Notes: generated by a model not told the origin, from the sequence alone. A DNA stretch of 64,000 nt from Hirsutella rhossiliensis (GCF_020360975.1 NW_025408680.1:1426001-1490000); one strand, 5' to 3'. Positions 21,979 to 33,499 are shown, counted from the stretch's first letter. A program made the numbers and translations.

Positions 21979-24003
21979 GGCCGAGTGTGTTTTGGCTGGT
22001 GCCGGTCTCTCTCTTGGCCTCGAGAGAGCAAGCCAGAATTGTTTTCCAAAAGGAGATGTGGTTGATAGGAGCCGTCAAGGAGTCTGAGTTCAACTCGATA
22101 GCGGTGGGGGGGGCTGCTTAAGGCCGTGCTGGCGTTGATAACCGGGGAAGTGCAGAGCGCGACTTGTGTGTAACCAATATATAGAAGAGCGGGAGGAAAA
22201 ATAGAGACAGCTAGGTCATGGCATGTTGTTGGCTGTGCGCATCTGAGCAGCCGAAACGGGACGGGGCGTTCAGGGCCGGCGGAGCCGGTGTGTAAGTCTT
22301 GCCCACGAACTCGCTGCCGCTGCCGCTCTCGTCTCGCTACCTCGCTACCTCTCTGCCTCTATCTCAGTTTCGCTGTCCGTCTCAGTCCGATGCTGCCCAT
22401 TCTTCCATGTCCGCGGCCCAGCTCAGCCTCCGGTCAGCCATGTACATACAGTATGTACGAAGGTGTAACCCGTGTCCGACACGAGCCCACCCAACCAATC
22501 CCCAGCTGGAAAGCGCGCCGACGCATGGACCCAGCCAAGGCTCGCGTGCTGTGCAGCCCGGCCGAGTCGAGGTCGGGGTGGGGAGGAGCCGCCGCGCCGC
22601 GGCCGGCGAGGCCATGTTTGGGGCGGCCCCGTTGCAGTTGTAGCAAGAAGAAGACTTGTTTTGTGTCCACATGGCGCCAGGGAACCCACCGCCGGCTTTC
22701 CTGGTCGCCTGTTTCCCGGCAAGAGTGGGTTCGCGTGTGTTTCACCGTCTTGCCGGGCTGTCTGTACATGCGTGCTGTGGCAGCAGCTGAGACGGCGGGA
22801 CGGGACGGACAGGCTCCTCGTCCTTGACCGCGTCCAACAACCAACCGCCCAGCCGGCGCCAGTGGCGCCGGCAGTGCAACGGCGTGACTCGACCATATTG
22901 TCAGCAGGCGGCTGGGGGCAGGGGGAGGGCCATCGAACCCGAGGATCGAACCCAAGGATCGAACCCGATGATGGCCGACAATAACACAGACAAAAAGGAG
23001 CCGCATCCGGTCCCCGTCTCCGCCAGTCCTCCGTGTCGTCGCCTCCTCCGCACCATCTCCGGAGCAGGCGCGAGAGCCGCAACTACTGGCTACATAGCCG
23101 GCTCTGCCCGCCCCTGCTCGGCACTTTCCCCTCGCCATTTTCCCGATTCGTTTCGTGTGCGCCCATCTGATTTGCCGGCCGCCCCGTAGGCCAGCTCGGC
23201 CCCCGCGGCGCCCGCGGCTTCCGGCGCCGCCGTATATGGGCGCCTTGCTGCCCCGGTTCCTTTTTCCCGCCCATTCTGTGCCCGCCCGTTTGTCTAGACG
23301 TCTGCACCCTGACGCAACCCAACGTGCTCGGGAGCCAGCCAGCCAGCCAGTGTCCCAGCTCTTCGGGTAAGCTGCTTTCCCCCCGGCGTATGTGTGCACT
23401 GTACCTACTCCGTACAGGCCCCCTGGTTGCTACTTACCCGTAGACAAACACGCCCTTGCTTATCCACCTGCCACGAGCCGAGCCTAATGCAGAGGGACCG
23501 ACGACAGAGGCTGACTCGGTGGCGGAGGCGATAGCAAGAGCTTCGAAGGTGTGACTCTCCGGCCTGGCCTTGGCCAAAGAGAGGCCCAAGAGTCAACGAA
23601 TCGGCCTGGACCGACGTCCGCACTCTCTCTCCTCCCCTCTCGTCCGCCTGCTCCTCCGCCTGCTCCTCCTCTCCTTCTCCGCGGGCAACAGAGCCACAGG
23701 CCCTGCTTGATGGACACGCACGCAACGCCACATCTCATCAACAAGGGACCCGAGGCTTTGCGTCAACGCCCAAGCCCTTTCCTCGATTCCACCACTACCT
23801 CGCCGCGGTACATCCACCTACCTCGTCCTCGCCCCTACCGTCTGCCGTACATACATCCCTTCGCCCTCTCGCCTCTCCCTCTCTCTGCCTCGCACCACCG
23901 ATGAATCCACCCCCTCTCCGCCACGTATCATTCCCCTTCCGTCACGCCCGCCTCGCCCGCCTCTCCCCGGCACCTAATAGCACTCCCCCCCGGCCCGGCC
24001 ACC
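21979..24003. promoter_or_regulatory. 2 kb divergent intergenic region between ABC transporter and Zn2Cys6 regulator
   Basis: No convincing gene; the longer open frames on both strands are basic and low-complexity. The region must hold the promoters of both flanking genes. It contains a 13-base unit repeated three times at 22932-22970, a (CAGC)n-like run near 23336-23350, and a long pyrimidine-rich stretch (about 23600-24000) that probably forms the leader of the regulator. Confidence 0.5.
22932..22970 (+). repeat. Three tandem copies of a 13-base unit
   Basis: atcgaacccgagg, atcgaacccaagg and atcgaacccgatg follow each other without gap. They lie between two divergently transcribed genes, where a directly repeated site could bind a regulator. 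The units also resemble a reversed tRNA B box, but no tRNA is present. Confidence 0.8.
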
Positions 24004-27000
24004 ATGCAGAGCGATCCCCAGGGCTTCGCTTCCGCGGCCGCCGACGATGCCGCCGGCCGCAGAGCTGTAAGTCCACCATGGCATTTGCTGTTGCTGTTCC
24101 CCCGTCGGCATAGACCATCTGTACATCAACAACCGTGCATGCGCATCGCCCTCTCTGCCCTTTAACCTCTTGCATACATGCCCACTGCATACATACAATC
24201 ATGCCATACGTGCCATACATGCCTCACTCTCTCTCTGCCTTTACCGTACACCACATCACAGACATACGCACCCACCCCCCTCCTCTCCCCCCCCTCTCCG
24301 GCTCACGGCAGAGAGTACATACCTAGCTGAGCTTAATGCCGACCTGGCCTTATCTATGTTGCCTTTGGTTTCTTCACACCCCTCTGTCTTCATTGTTACA
24401 TCCCGTGTGGTAACTCACTCACTCGGTCGACCTTGGGACGTGCCCTGACCGACCCCCTTTCTCTCATGACACCCCCGAGGCCTCGCTCGCCATTCCCTTT
24501 CCATTGCCGCCTTTCCCGTCCTTCCCGTTCCTGGACTATCCACCCCTTCATACCATGATGCCATTCACACGTGCGCTAACTCAACGCCTCCTCTCTTCCT
24601 CCATCGCTACAGTGCGACCAATGCCGGCTACGCAAGGTACTTTTCTCTCTCTCTCTCACTCCCCGTCTCACTCGTCGCCATTGAGACACGGCCAGTCCGC
24701 TGACGTCGTCTGCTCTCCTTCTCTCTAGATCAGATGTGACCGCGATTGGCCCTGCGCAAATTGCCGCATTGCAAAACGCGCCTGCTCCTCCACAGGCCTC
24801 GGCCAGCGGCCCAAGGAACCGCGTCAGCGAGTCCTCATCTCCTCTCAATAGTTGGTCTCTCCGTTCCTTTTCTGTCTTCTCGTCCCCCCCTTTGTGGTAG
24901 GGAGTCGGCGGGCGAGGTCATTGCTTTCCATATTCACGTAACTGGCACTCATCTGTCATGAACCTCATGCTCACTCCTGCATCAAAAACCCCTCACCTCT
25001 CCTCACTTACACCGACCGACGCCCATCACTTCCATCGCCAACATCCATCTCTACGTGCCAGCTTTGCGGCAGTCCATCTTGGCGCATCCGCCGTCATCTT
25101 TCCCGATACATCTCCTGCTGACCTTCGTCACCACCCCTTTCCCAGTGAGCGCAAGATAGACCAAATCGAGAACCGCCTCGGCAATATCGAAGCCCTCCTC
25201 AAAACCATCGCCTCGCCCATCGCCCCCGTCGACCATGGCCGCGTCGCCAACACGCCCGGCACCGGCTGCAGCAGCAGCATCCCCACCACGGCGGCCTCGA
25301 CCACCGCCGCCGACTTCGAGAGCAGCGACGAAGAGCCCGCCTTTGCCGGCGACTCGGGCCTTACCGCCCAGACCACCTTTGCCAGCGAGTTCCTCGAAAA
25401 GGCCGTCCGCAGGACTTCGCTGCGAGAGGTGAATCCCAAGATGGAGGCTGCCTTTGCAAACCTCCGCCAGCTCGTCGAGATGCAAAAGCTCCGGTCCATC
25501 AGCCACGGGCCCCGGTTCCCGCTCCAGAAGCCCGTCCCTCCTGGTGGTCTTTGCAAGCTGCCCATGCCCCCCATGCCGGCCGTCGTCGCCCTGCTCAAGC
25601 ATGCCAAAGGCAAGTTGCCCTTCATGTCGTACCTAGACGTCTTCCTCCGCGACTTTCTCGTCTCTTGCTGTCCTCCCCCTTTGCTGACTTACTTCTGGCT
25701 TTAGCCGCGCCCCCGACTCTCTTCACCGTCATGTGCGCGCTCGTGGGCCTGTCCGACTTCGCCAGCCTGTGCCGCCTCGTCTACTTTGCCACCGAGGACT
25801 TCTCCGACGCCACCTTCACCATTGTCAACGCCATGCTGTACAATCTCTTCATGGAGCAGCACGCCCTGGCCACGGACCCCATCGTCCGGGATGAGTATCA
25901 CGCGTACATGCAGCAATGCCGCGCCAACCTCGAAACATGCCTGGCCAACACCCCACTCTTCCTCTCGGCAAAGATTGAAAACGTCCAGGCCCTCGTCCTC
26001 GGGGTAAGCCGGGCTTGGCCCTCACTCCCCTCCTCTTCTGGCCGGAGCTGACCATGAATGGCTTTCCCCCGCAGGCTCTCTATGCAATCGACGTGTCGCG
26101 CCCCTCGGTGGCCTGGCATCTCAGTTGCATGGGGGCCCAGTTGTGCCAAGCTGCTGGCTATCACCGTTCCGAGACCCTTAAGCACGACCCGCCGTCCATG
26201 TCCAAGCTCAAGCGCATCCTTTTCTGGCACGTCTACACCCTTGACAAGGGTCTCGGCCTGAGGCTGGGACGCGCCCCGGTCATCAACGAGTGTGACATCG
26301 ACATCCCCCGTGTCTTTGAGTTTGACAGCTGGGGCCTCGAGTCGTGCACCATCCCGACTCTGTGGGTCAAGATAAGCCACCTCCAGAGTCGCATCTACGA
26401 ACAGCTGTGAGTCTCAGCCGAGCCCCCTTGTCTTCACCCTGCACCCGTCTGAGAGCGACAGGCTGAGTTTCTCGTGTGCAGATATAGCCCTGCTGCTCTG
26501 GCATGCCCACAGGCAGAGCTGGTCGCCCGGGCCCGAGTCTTGGCCGAGGACTGTCGAAAGCTCGAGGTCGAGTCCGAGGACTCCCGCGAACAAGTGTACA
26601 ACTATCTCAAGGCTGTCAACTCGTCCGAGATTGTTGACGTCTTCCTGCGCGGCGACGAGGTCCAGTTCCAGGTAACCCTGACCCTCGTCTACCGAGTCAT
26701 TCCCGCGCCCGAAGGCTCCGTCAGCCGCTTCTGCGACGAGTGCCTCGAGGTGGCCCGCAAGGCCATGCAGGTCCATCAGCGATACGCCGAGTTTACGAAC
26801 CTGGGCAGTTACTTCCGGTCCATCTATGTCCACTGGTGAGTCAGGATCCCGAATGCTTGTCAAAATCAAGGATTGAGTGGCTGCAAACGCTGACTGGGGC
26901 TATTATTACCTCAGGAACCTATTGCTCACCCCATTTGCCCCCTTCTTCGTCCTATTCTGCTACGTCATAGAGACGTCCTCACTCGAAGACCTCAAGCTCC

Positions 27001-27359
27001 TCCAAGACTTTGTCACCTCACTAGACGGATCCCGGGACACATCCGAGACAATTGACAAGCTCTACCGCCTCACCCAGGTCATGGTTGACGTTGCCGGCCT
27101 CTACGTCGAGGCCAGGACGCAACAGCAGGACGACCAGACCATGGCCCCGATAGGCGATGAGTTTGAGATGTACCTGAGCCAGTTGGGTTTCATGCCGACG
27201 GAAGACCAAACCCTGGCTGACGCACCCAGTAGTCGGGGGCCCCCGGGCGTCAATGGGCAAGTAGCGCAGATAGCAGACTGGTTTTCGGGAAATCGCAACA
27301 TGATGGGGCTGCTGGAAGAGGATTTGTCACGTATAGAGTCATACCGATGGATGCAATAG
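24004..27359 (+). CDS. Zn2Cys6 transcription factor with fungal-specific regulatory domain
   Basis: Eight exons read by eye: 24004-24066, 24613-24636, 24729-24850, 25146-25609, 25705-26003, 26075-26406, 26482-26835, 26915-27359, giving 700 residues with all joins in phase. Introns 1 (546 bases) and 3 (295 bases) are long for this window. Exon 2 has only 24 bases. Intron 4 uses a GC..AG donor (AAAG/GCAAGT). The cluster C-X2-C-X6-C-X5-C-X2-C-X6-C occupies residues 22-48 (CDQCRLRKIRC...) and is encoded across exons 2 and 3. A short coiled coil (IDQIENRLGNIEALLK) follows. The fungal-specific domain spans roughly residues 230-500 (YFATEDFSDATFTIVNAMLYNLF; LYAIDVSRPSVAWHL; FWHVYTLDKGLGLRLGRAP). Nuclear DNA-binding regulator; target genes unknown. 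The divergent ABC transporter is one candidate. Confidence 0.88.
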
Positions 27360-27465
27360 CCTGCGGGGAATGCAATGGACTTGGACGTGGAATCGACCGA
27401 ACATATTTCGTCGCGTTGATACCTTGTCTGCTTCTGTTCCAATCGTGGCATTGCTGCAACGCACA

Positions 27466-28014
27466 TCAGTCCGTAGGATACCGAGGATCGTATCGTTCAT
27501 AGCCCTCGTCCTCGGTGGAGCTCTCATCGGGGGAGCTGTCTTTTTTGGCAGGGACAGGTTGCGTCGGTTCCACTTTGGCGGCTGTCTTGGTATCCGCGAC
27601 GGCAGGTTGAGAGTCCTTGGAAGCAAAAGCGCTCTTGAAACCGCTCCGCTTGAAGCCCGGTTTCTTGGCGGTGGCGGCAGAAGTAGACTGCTTGTCCTTA
27701 TCCGTGAGCTTGATGCTGATGAGGCCATCCGCCTTGGCCTCGGCCCTGCGGGCACGCGCCCCGGCATTTGGGTCGCGGACCATGGCCTTCATGTCCTTGA
27801 GTCGTTGCTTGTGCGTGTGGTCGTAGCTGCTGAGGTGCGCCTCGTAGTCGTTCATGCGCGAGTAGCCCTTGGAGCAGAGCGTGCAGTAGAAGGACTTTTG
27901 GGCCTCGCGCGCCGACGATGTCTGCGGGGCAGGAAGAGTTTGATGTCGCTGGAGCGAGGTCAGCTGTGACGAGGTCAACGGAGGTCGAGGGCCGGGGCGG
28001 CTCACAGGAGGCAT
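27466..28014 (-). CDS. C2H2 zinc-finger protein (GPATCH8/ZNF804-like finger)
   Basis: Single exon, 182 residues from the ATG at 28014. This start is preferred because it has a good context (CACCATGC) and the finger lies close behind. One finger, FYCTLCSKGYSRMNDYEAHLSS..H, has C44, C47, H60 and H66 (C-X2-C-X12-H-X5-H). It is followed by the basic KQRLKDMKAM stretch typical of finger proteins such as GPATCH8 and ZNF804. The rest is Lys/Ala/Ser-rich and ends acidic (DESSTEDEGYERYDPRYPTD). Probably a nuclear RNA- or splicing-linked protein; function inferred only from the finger type. The frame is open further upstream, to an ATG at 28223 that would add a hydrophobic segment (SIPLAIFTFVLVGA). Convergent with the Zn2Cys6 gene (106 bases apart). 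Confidence 0.78.
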   Translation of the reverse strand: MPPVSRPGPRPPLTSSQLTSLQRHQTLPAPQTSSAREAQKSFYCTLCSKGYSRMNDYEAHLSSYDHTHKQRLKDMKAMVRDPNAGARARRAEAKADGLISIKLTDKDKQSTSAATAKKPGFKRSGFKSAFASKDSQPAVADTKTAAKVEPTQPVPAKKDSSPDESSTEDEGYERYDPRYPTD

Positions 28015-28626
28015 GGTGACTGGATGCCGGTGCAACACAGAGGGCTGCAGAAGTTCTTGAAGATACGGGACAGGTTTTTTCGTTTCGGCCGAGTTACTCG
28101 TCGAAGGCTTCTGTTGGCGCTCCTGTGAGGGTCTTGGGTCGCCCAAGTGGTGATTTGTGGCTCCGACGAGGACGAATGTGAAGATGGCGAGAGGAATGGA
28201 GAATCCGAGGCTGCGAGGGGGCATCAAGAGGTACCGAGGTACTTTGGGGGGGAGCCAGCGTTGGAAAAAGGCAGGTACGTACTCCGTACCTCGTCTCCAT
28301 ACCATGTCCACCAATCACAATGGCGGTTGACTTGCGGGCCCTGTCGCCTGCCACTGGGGTGCAGGCAGTTGGATGCTGACGCGCGCCACGGTCAACGACT
28401 GACGTCCCCTGTCGCATCGTCGCCCATTACAGCACTGCAGGCCACGATTGGTCTTTTGACGACGAGTCCCAAAGCCCAACTCGGAGCCGGGCATCAACCA
28501 ATCTTGCTCATCCCCCAGGTATACTCACGCCGCCGCCGGCCCAACTCCCCGCCCTTGGTTCAAGTCGCTTCGCTCGACTGCTTCGCCGCCGTCGGTCCCC
28601 AGCCTCTTGGGCCTCTCCAAGCAACC
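28015..28626. promoter_or_regulatory. Divergent region between the C2H2 gene and the MCP1-like gene
   Basis: About 610 bases between start codons; contains both promoters. A near-palindrome (ggtacgtactccgtacc, about 28272-28288) with the TACTCCGTA word common in fungal intergenic DNA is seen. No separate gene recognised. Confidence 0.5.
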
Positions 28627-29702
28627 ATGGAGACGCCCGGGCGTTTAGAGCGTCGGGACTCGCAGCAGACCTTCGTCTCGCTGCTGCAGCTTGACCCGTC
28701 GCCCATGGACTCGCCTCGCGAGGACAAGGAGCTCCCGCCGCTGCCCCCCGAGGCACTCGAGAGCACCTCGAGCCCCGTCAAGGCCGGCGCAACCGCTGGA
28801 GCCCCGGGGTTAAGCGGTGGCCATGGCGCCATATACTACCGTACGTATTGAATCTCATGTCTTGTCGAGAAGCGCAGCATAAACAACGGCCTTGGTAATG
28901 ACACGCCTCGGCAGTAACGCGTGTGCAGCGATATTCAAGCTACGCCGTGTCCATCTTCACCTCGCTCCATCTCGCCAACGTCTCGCTCATCCCACTTGCC
29001 ACGCGCTCCGTCGCCGGCTCTGAAACGTACCTCCTCATGACGCGCGAAATCTACCAGACAGCCATTGCCGAGCCGCTGCTGGTGGCCCTGCCCGTGGTGG
29101 CGCACATCGGCTCGGGGCTGGCCCTGCGGCTGCTGCGGAGGTGGCAGAACATGAGGCGGTACGGCGGAGGCACGCCCGGCATGTACGCCCTGCACCGGCG
29201 CATGCAAGGGAACGAAAAGCCTGGGTCCAGGGGCGTCCGGCTGTGGCCCCCGATGAGCTACATCTCCATTTCGGGCTACGCCTTTGCCCTCGTGTACTGT
29301 GCGCACGTCTTTGTAAACCGGGTCCTGCCTCTGGCCGTCGACGGCGACAGCTCCAACATTGGTCTCGCCTACGTGGCCCACGGCTTCGCCCGGCAACCCG
29401 GCGTGTCTCTGGCTGCGTACTTGGGTTTGATCGGCGCGGGGTGCGGCCACATGGTCTGGGGCATGGCCCGATGGCTCGGACTCGCCCGCTCGACGCGCGG
29501 ATGGGCCGGCAGGAAGGGCGTGCTGGTGGACGGGCAGACGAGGAAGCAGCGGCGGCGACAGTGGATGGGGGTCCACGGCGCAGCGCTAGCCTTGGCCGCT
29601 TTGTGGGCGGCGGGCGGGCTGGGAGTCGTGGCACGCGGTGGAGCGGCGCAGGGCTGGATTGCAAAGATGTACGACGATCTGCTCGCGAGAGTACGAATGT
29701 GA
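28627..29702 (+). CDS. mcp1: MCP1-like mitochondrial membrane protein (DUF1691)
   Basis: Two exons, 28627-28840 and 28915-29702 (74-base intron, donor GTACGT, acceptor GGCAG), giving 333 residues. The first about 70 residues are a soluble Ser/Pro/Glu-rich stretch. The spliced core LTRVQRYSSYAVSIFTSLHL is the signature start of the Mcp1/DUF1691 fold. Several hydrophobic helices follow with conserved His residues (VVAHIGSGLALRLLRRW; YISISGYAFALVYCAHVF; AYVAHGFARQPG; GCGHMVWGMARWLGLA), resembling a cytochrome-b-type four-helix bundle. In yeast Mcp1 is an outer mitochondrial membrane adapter that recruits Vps13. The internal acceptor CAG at 28928 would break the conserved block, so the 28914 acceptor is chosen. 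Confidence 0.83.
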
Positions 29703-30744
29703 CGAGTAAGTTTTGGCCGAGACAGAGATGCAGAGGGAGGTCGGGGGACAGACCCATGGACAGCTGAAAGAGGGCAGCGCTCCAAATGATGAATCACGGA
29801 GGGAAGTAAGCAGTCTTGCTGACGGCGTCGTTTACGGATACTCGGTACAGTTTGGTGGATTATGATGGGCGAACTCGGGACTGGAGTTGGGGCTTGGATG
29901 GGCTGATGGCGCCATAATGGACTCGACTGGGTGACTCGGCTGGGGTGACTAGGATGTATAATACCTGCTTTTGCCATGACACGTGGATATATTGCCAGAT
30001 TATCGTGCTTGCTATGCCCATTTCATAGTGGCGGCGGCCGTGTTGCGCAACGGCTCGTCCCTCCCTACAGACAGACAACCGGTGGTAGAGGCACGCATAA
30101 GCAACTCTCGCGTCTGAGCGCGGAGAAGCGCAAGAGTCAAGCGCAGGGGCCTTGGGAGATGAGGCCATCGTAGCAAGGAAAAAGGGCCCGAGACATGTCG
30201 GCAAAGAGCAGGGACCTGGTGCGACAAGGCGCGAGGTGTTGAGTGCCCGAACAATTCAAGTCTGCCGGTCACTATGCCCGAGGCGCCACAGCGGCCGGGC
30301 CCCCTGTGCCTTGGTTCGCGGGACGGTGCAGCATCGGGGGCGCCACCTGATGATTTCGGCTAGCGATGCTGGGAGCTGCTTGGTTGTCGTTTTTTGGTTT
30401 TGGTTTTGTTCTTCCATCAACTTTGGCTTTGACTCGCAAGGGTGGCCAGAAACAGCCCCTGCGGTCAAGTTAATCACCCCGTCTCCTACATGTCGTCCAT
30501 TTCCCCATAGCCGGCGCTGGCGCCCGCGTGGGCTACTAATAGTTGCGAGACCAAAGTACCGTCCATCAGCCGTCGGCAAGTAGGCCACCACACGCAGTTA
30601 GCCCGGGACAATGCTCTTCCGCCAGCGTCACTCCTCCAGCTGCATCGACCGCTGCTGCTCCCCGCCACCAACAATCTCACCACCTGCCTCGACCGCCGGC
30701 GGCCCCTTCACGAGACCATCGGGCGGCACAGTCGACTGCTCGCC
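29703..30744. other. Intergenic region between MCP1-like and F-box genes
   Basis: About 1 kb of normal composition with short overlapping frames only. It holds the 3' end of the MCP1-like gene and the promoter of the F-box gene. Nothing else recognised. Confidence 0.55.
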
Positions 30745-32499
30745 ATGGCCCTCAAACGACGCATCTCTCGCCGTCAAGCAGCCGACGACGACGACGACGG
30801 CGAAGGCGACGGCGTGGATGGCCGTTTGTTGCCCGCCAAGCGTCACCGTCTCGCGTCCCACGACCTCATTTCTACCCTCTCCGACGAACTGCTCGTCCGC
30901 ATCCTGGCCTTCCTGGACGAGCGCGTCCTGCTCGCCATTTCTCCCGTCTCCAGACGCTTCCATCGCATCACCTCGGACTCGCAGCTCTGGCGGCCCCACT
31001 ACTATCGTCGCTTCATCCTCCCCCGCGCCCACCGCATCCCCGGATTCCGCGCTGGGGCCACTGCCGCCTCCACCTCCCGCCAACCCTCCATCCCGGCCGA
31101 CCCCGAATGGGAACGTCGCCGCCGAGGCTTCATCGACGCCGCCGCCGCCGCCGACTCGTCGGCCGCCCTTGTCCATCAAGTGGACTGGAAGAAGCAGTAC
31201 AAGCTGCGCCACAACTGGGCCCGCGGCAGATGCGCCGTCGATCAAGTCCCTGTCCACGGCGTCGACCGAAGCCCGCCTCCCGAGTGGCAGACCCTCGTCA
31301 AGGTCGTCGAGGGACTCGCCGTCACGGCCGATGGCCAGACCGGCCTGCGGGCATGGGACCTCAAGACGCGCAAGCTCATTGCCCAGACAAGTCTCGTGGC
31401 CGCCGGCGACGTGCTCGTGTCGCCCACCTGTCTAGCCGTCGATGACCAGCGGCTGGCTGCAGGCGTGCTGGACATGTCGGCCGGCTTTCACGACGGCACC
31501 TTTGGCGTGTGGAGGCTCGACGTTGAGCAGAGCAGACTGACGCTGTTGTTCCGGCAGACCAAGAGCTACCTGGGGCACCTTGTGGCGATAGCTTACCGCC
31601 ACCCGTACGTCTTGACGGCCACGAGCCTAGGATTCATTTCGCTCTACACCTTTGACTTTTCCGACGACGACGACAAACACTGCTCCGACCCCGATGCGAC
31701 GTCCGCCGAGTCGATGCGGTCCAGAGGCATGGCCGCAGAAAAGAGTACCGGCGACGCACTTCTCCCCGCGCCGCACCAGCTGACCTCGCTCAAGTCGCAC
31801 AGCACGCGGCTCCCGCTTGCCCTGTCCCTGCGCAAGACGGCCACTTCGGTGGTGGCCTCGATTGTCTACACGTTTGACGGCGTTGGCGGCTGGGCCATTG
31901 GCATTCAAGACTTGGACATTCGCCAGCCAGCGGGACCATCAAGACCTGACGTGGTTAACTCGAGGGTCGCCTACACGCTCCCGACGCAGACGCGCAAGTC
32001 TGCGACACCCTCGGCCGAGTCGACGCCCGCACGCTCACCCGGCCAAGTCTTGGACTCGGGCGAAAACGGACCCATCCGGCTCTGCTACAGCCACCCCTAC
32101 CTGCTAGCCACGCTGCCCGACAACTGCATGGTGCTGCATCTCTGCACCTCGACGGCCACCTCGCTCACCATCTCGCCCGGGATCCGCCTCTGGGGCCACA
32201 CGTCGGGCATCTCGGACGCAGAAATCACCCCCCGCGGAAAGGCCGTCAGCGTCAGTACCCGCGGCGATGAGATCCGCCTCTGGGAGCTCGAGGGCCGCGT
32301 CGGCGGGAGCAGCGTCGAGGTCCGGCCCCGGCCCCCGACCGATGGCGCAGGCGACGCAGTCGACAAGAACTTGTGGTTTCCGGACAATACTAACGTGACG
32401 GACAGGAAGAACTGGGTCGGGTTTGATAACGAAATGGTCGTTGTTCTCAAAGAGGCCGAGGACGGCAGAGAGAGCTTGGTCGTTTACGACTTTACCTGA
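30745..32499 (+). CDS. F-box protein with WD40-like C-terminal region
   Basis: Single exon, 584 residues. The N-terminus has an acidic run and a basic patch (LPAKRHRL). The F-box follows at about residues 38-85 (LISTLSDELLVRILAFLDERVLLAISPVSRRFHRITSDSQLW). After a linker, repeated WD40-like blades are seen: GLRAWDLKTRKLIA, DGTFGVWRLDVEQSRL, VLTATSLGFISLYTFD, and near the end LWGHTSGISDAEI and GDEIRLWELEG. Such proteins are substrate adaptors of SCF ubiquitin ligases: the F-box binds Skp1 and the propeller binds a target. The target is unknown. Start 30745 is the first ATG in frame and sits shortly before the F-box. Low-complexity Asp codons near 30783-30800 are in the disordered N-terminus. 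Confidence 0.86.
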   Translation: MALKRRISRRQAADDDDDGEGDGVDGRLLPAKRHRLASHDLISTLSDELLVRILAFLDERVLLAISPVSRRFHRITSDSQLWRPHYYRRFILPRAHRIPGFRAGATAASTSRQPSIPADPEWERRRRGFIDAAAAADSSAALVHQVDWKKQYKLRHNWARGRCAVDQVPVHGVDRSPPPEWQTLVKVVEGLAVTADGQTGLRAWDLKTRKLIAQTSLVAAGDVLVSPTCLAVDDQRLAAGVLDMSAGFHDGTFGVWRLDVEQSRLTLLFRQTKSYLGHLVAIAYRHPYVLTATSLGFISLYTFDFSDDDDKHCSDPDATSAESMRSRGMAAEKSTGDALLPAPHQLTSLKSHSTRLPLALSLRKTATSVVASIVYTFDGVGGWAIGIQDLDIRQPAGPSRPDVVNSRVAYTLPTQTRKSATPSAESTPARSPGQVLDSGENGPIRLCYSHPYLLATLPDNCMVLHLCTSTATSLTISPGIRLWGHTSGISDAEITPRGKAVSVSTRGDEIRLWELEGRVGGSSVEVRPRPPTDGAGDAVDKNLWFPDNTNVTDRKNWVGFDNEMVVVLKEAEDGRESLVVYDFT

Positions 32500-33490
32500 C
32501 CCGAATCCGTGTTTGCCTTGCTGCCTCTCGGCTGTAATAAGGCTTGAGGGATATTGTGGGCCATGCATGCCTGCTTGGGAGACGTGGGGGCGACGCAATC
32601 TGGGCATGGTCTTGTGTGCAGCAGAGTCGCTTGAGCCGGGACTCTGTGGGCTCATGACCCGCGCGACCTTTTACGGTGGCTGGCTCCAGGCTGTGTCGCG
32701 GTTCGCAAATGGCCAGTACGACACACGATACGGCCCATTGACTAGGGAGACAAAGGAATGGAAACGACACTCGGGCTCCGTGAACAGCGATGAGACACGC
32801 AGAACGACGGCCACTAATGGACAGGGTCCAGTGAGTAAAAGGATGCCAACGAAGGCAGCCGAGCCATTGTTGGGTCAACTCATTTCGCCCCCTGCTTGTC
32901 CCGTCTTGAGATGATAAAGCGGTAACTGTCGTCGGCCGCGCCAGCCAATCTGTCAAAGGTGGACAGCTGCCTAGGTGTAAATGAAGGAATAGACCAAGGG
33001 AAAGCTGTGGGAGCCGGGGCGTGCGTAGATGGAGGATGCGCCCATTTTACGGCGGTAGTTTTCCCATGGCTCAACTTCAGGTGCCTCGTCCAGTTCACAG
33101 TTCGCGCTTTATCCTACCTAGGCGGGGACTGGTCTTTGATATACGCACTAAATTACCCCTAATTACCATGCCCTAGCCCCCGTTGAAGTACTGGTCAGCG
33201 CATCGCCGCCTGGGATGGCGACCAGTAACACCAGAAGACCAGTCTCCTGTCCATATATGGTCCAATTGGCTCGAGGTATGCGCGATCCCGGCCATCTGGT
33301 TCTCCTGGTCTCGGCCGGTTGTCTGTAAAATAACTAGCCTGTTTAATTCCACGGCACCAAGTCCATTACAACGGTCACTCTTACCCCCAGTCTCCTAGAT
33401 GGCATCGTTTGCTCACTCACATTCGAGACAACCATCGACCCTGTCTAAGTTCTTCTTGGCAGCCGGCACCGAGACAATCAAGTTCGAGCG
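32500..33490. other. Intergenic DNA with no recognised gene
   Basis: Normal composition with only short open frames (the longest about 160 codons on +, 154 on -), none with family features. It contains the 3' end of the F-box gene. Confidence 0.55.
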
Positions 33491-33499
33491 GTATTTGAC

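Noticed and set aside
22932..22970. tRNA gene suggested by reversed B-box-like words (ggttcgatcc)
   Set aside because: The word occurs three times in tandem with 13-base spacing; no A box, anticodon stem or acceptor stem can be folded around any copy.
22288..23399. Open frames of 179-321 codons in the ABC/regulator intergenic region
   Set aside because: Overlapping frames on both strands, Arg/Pro/Ser-rich, no domain, no splice-supported extension; treated as promoter DNA.
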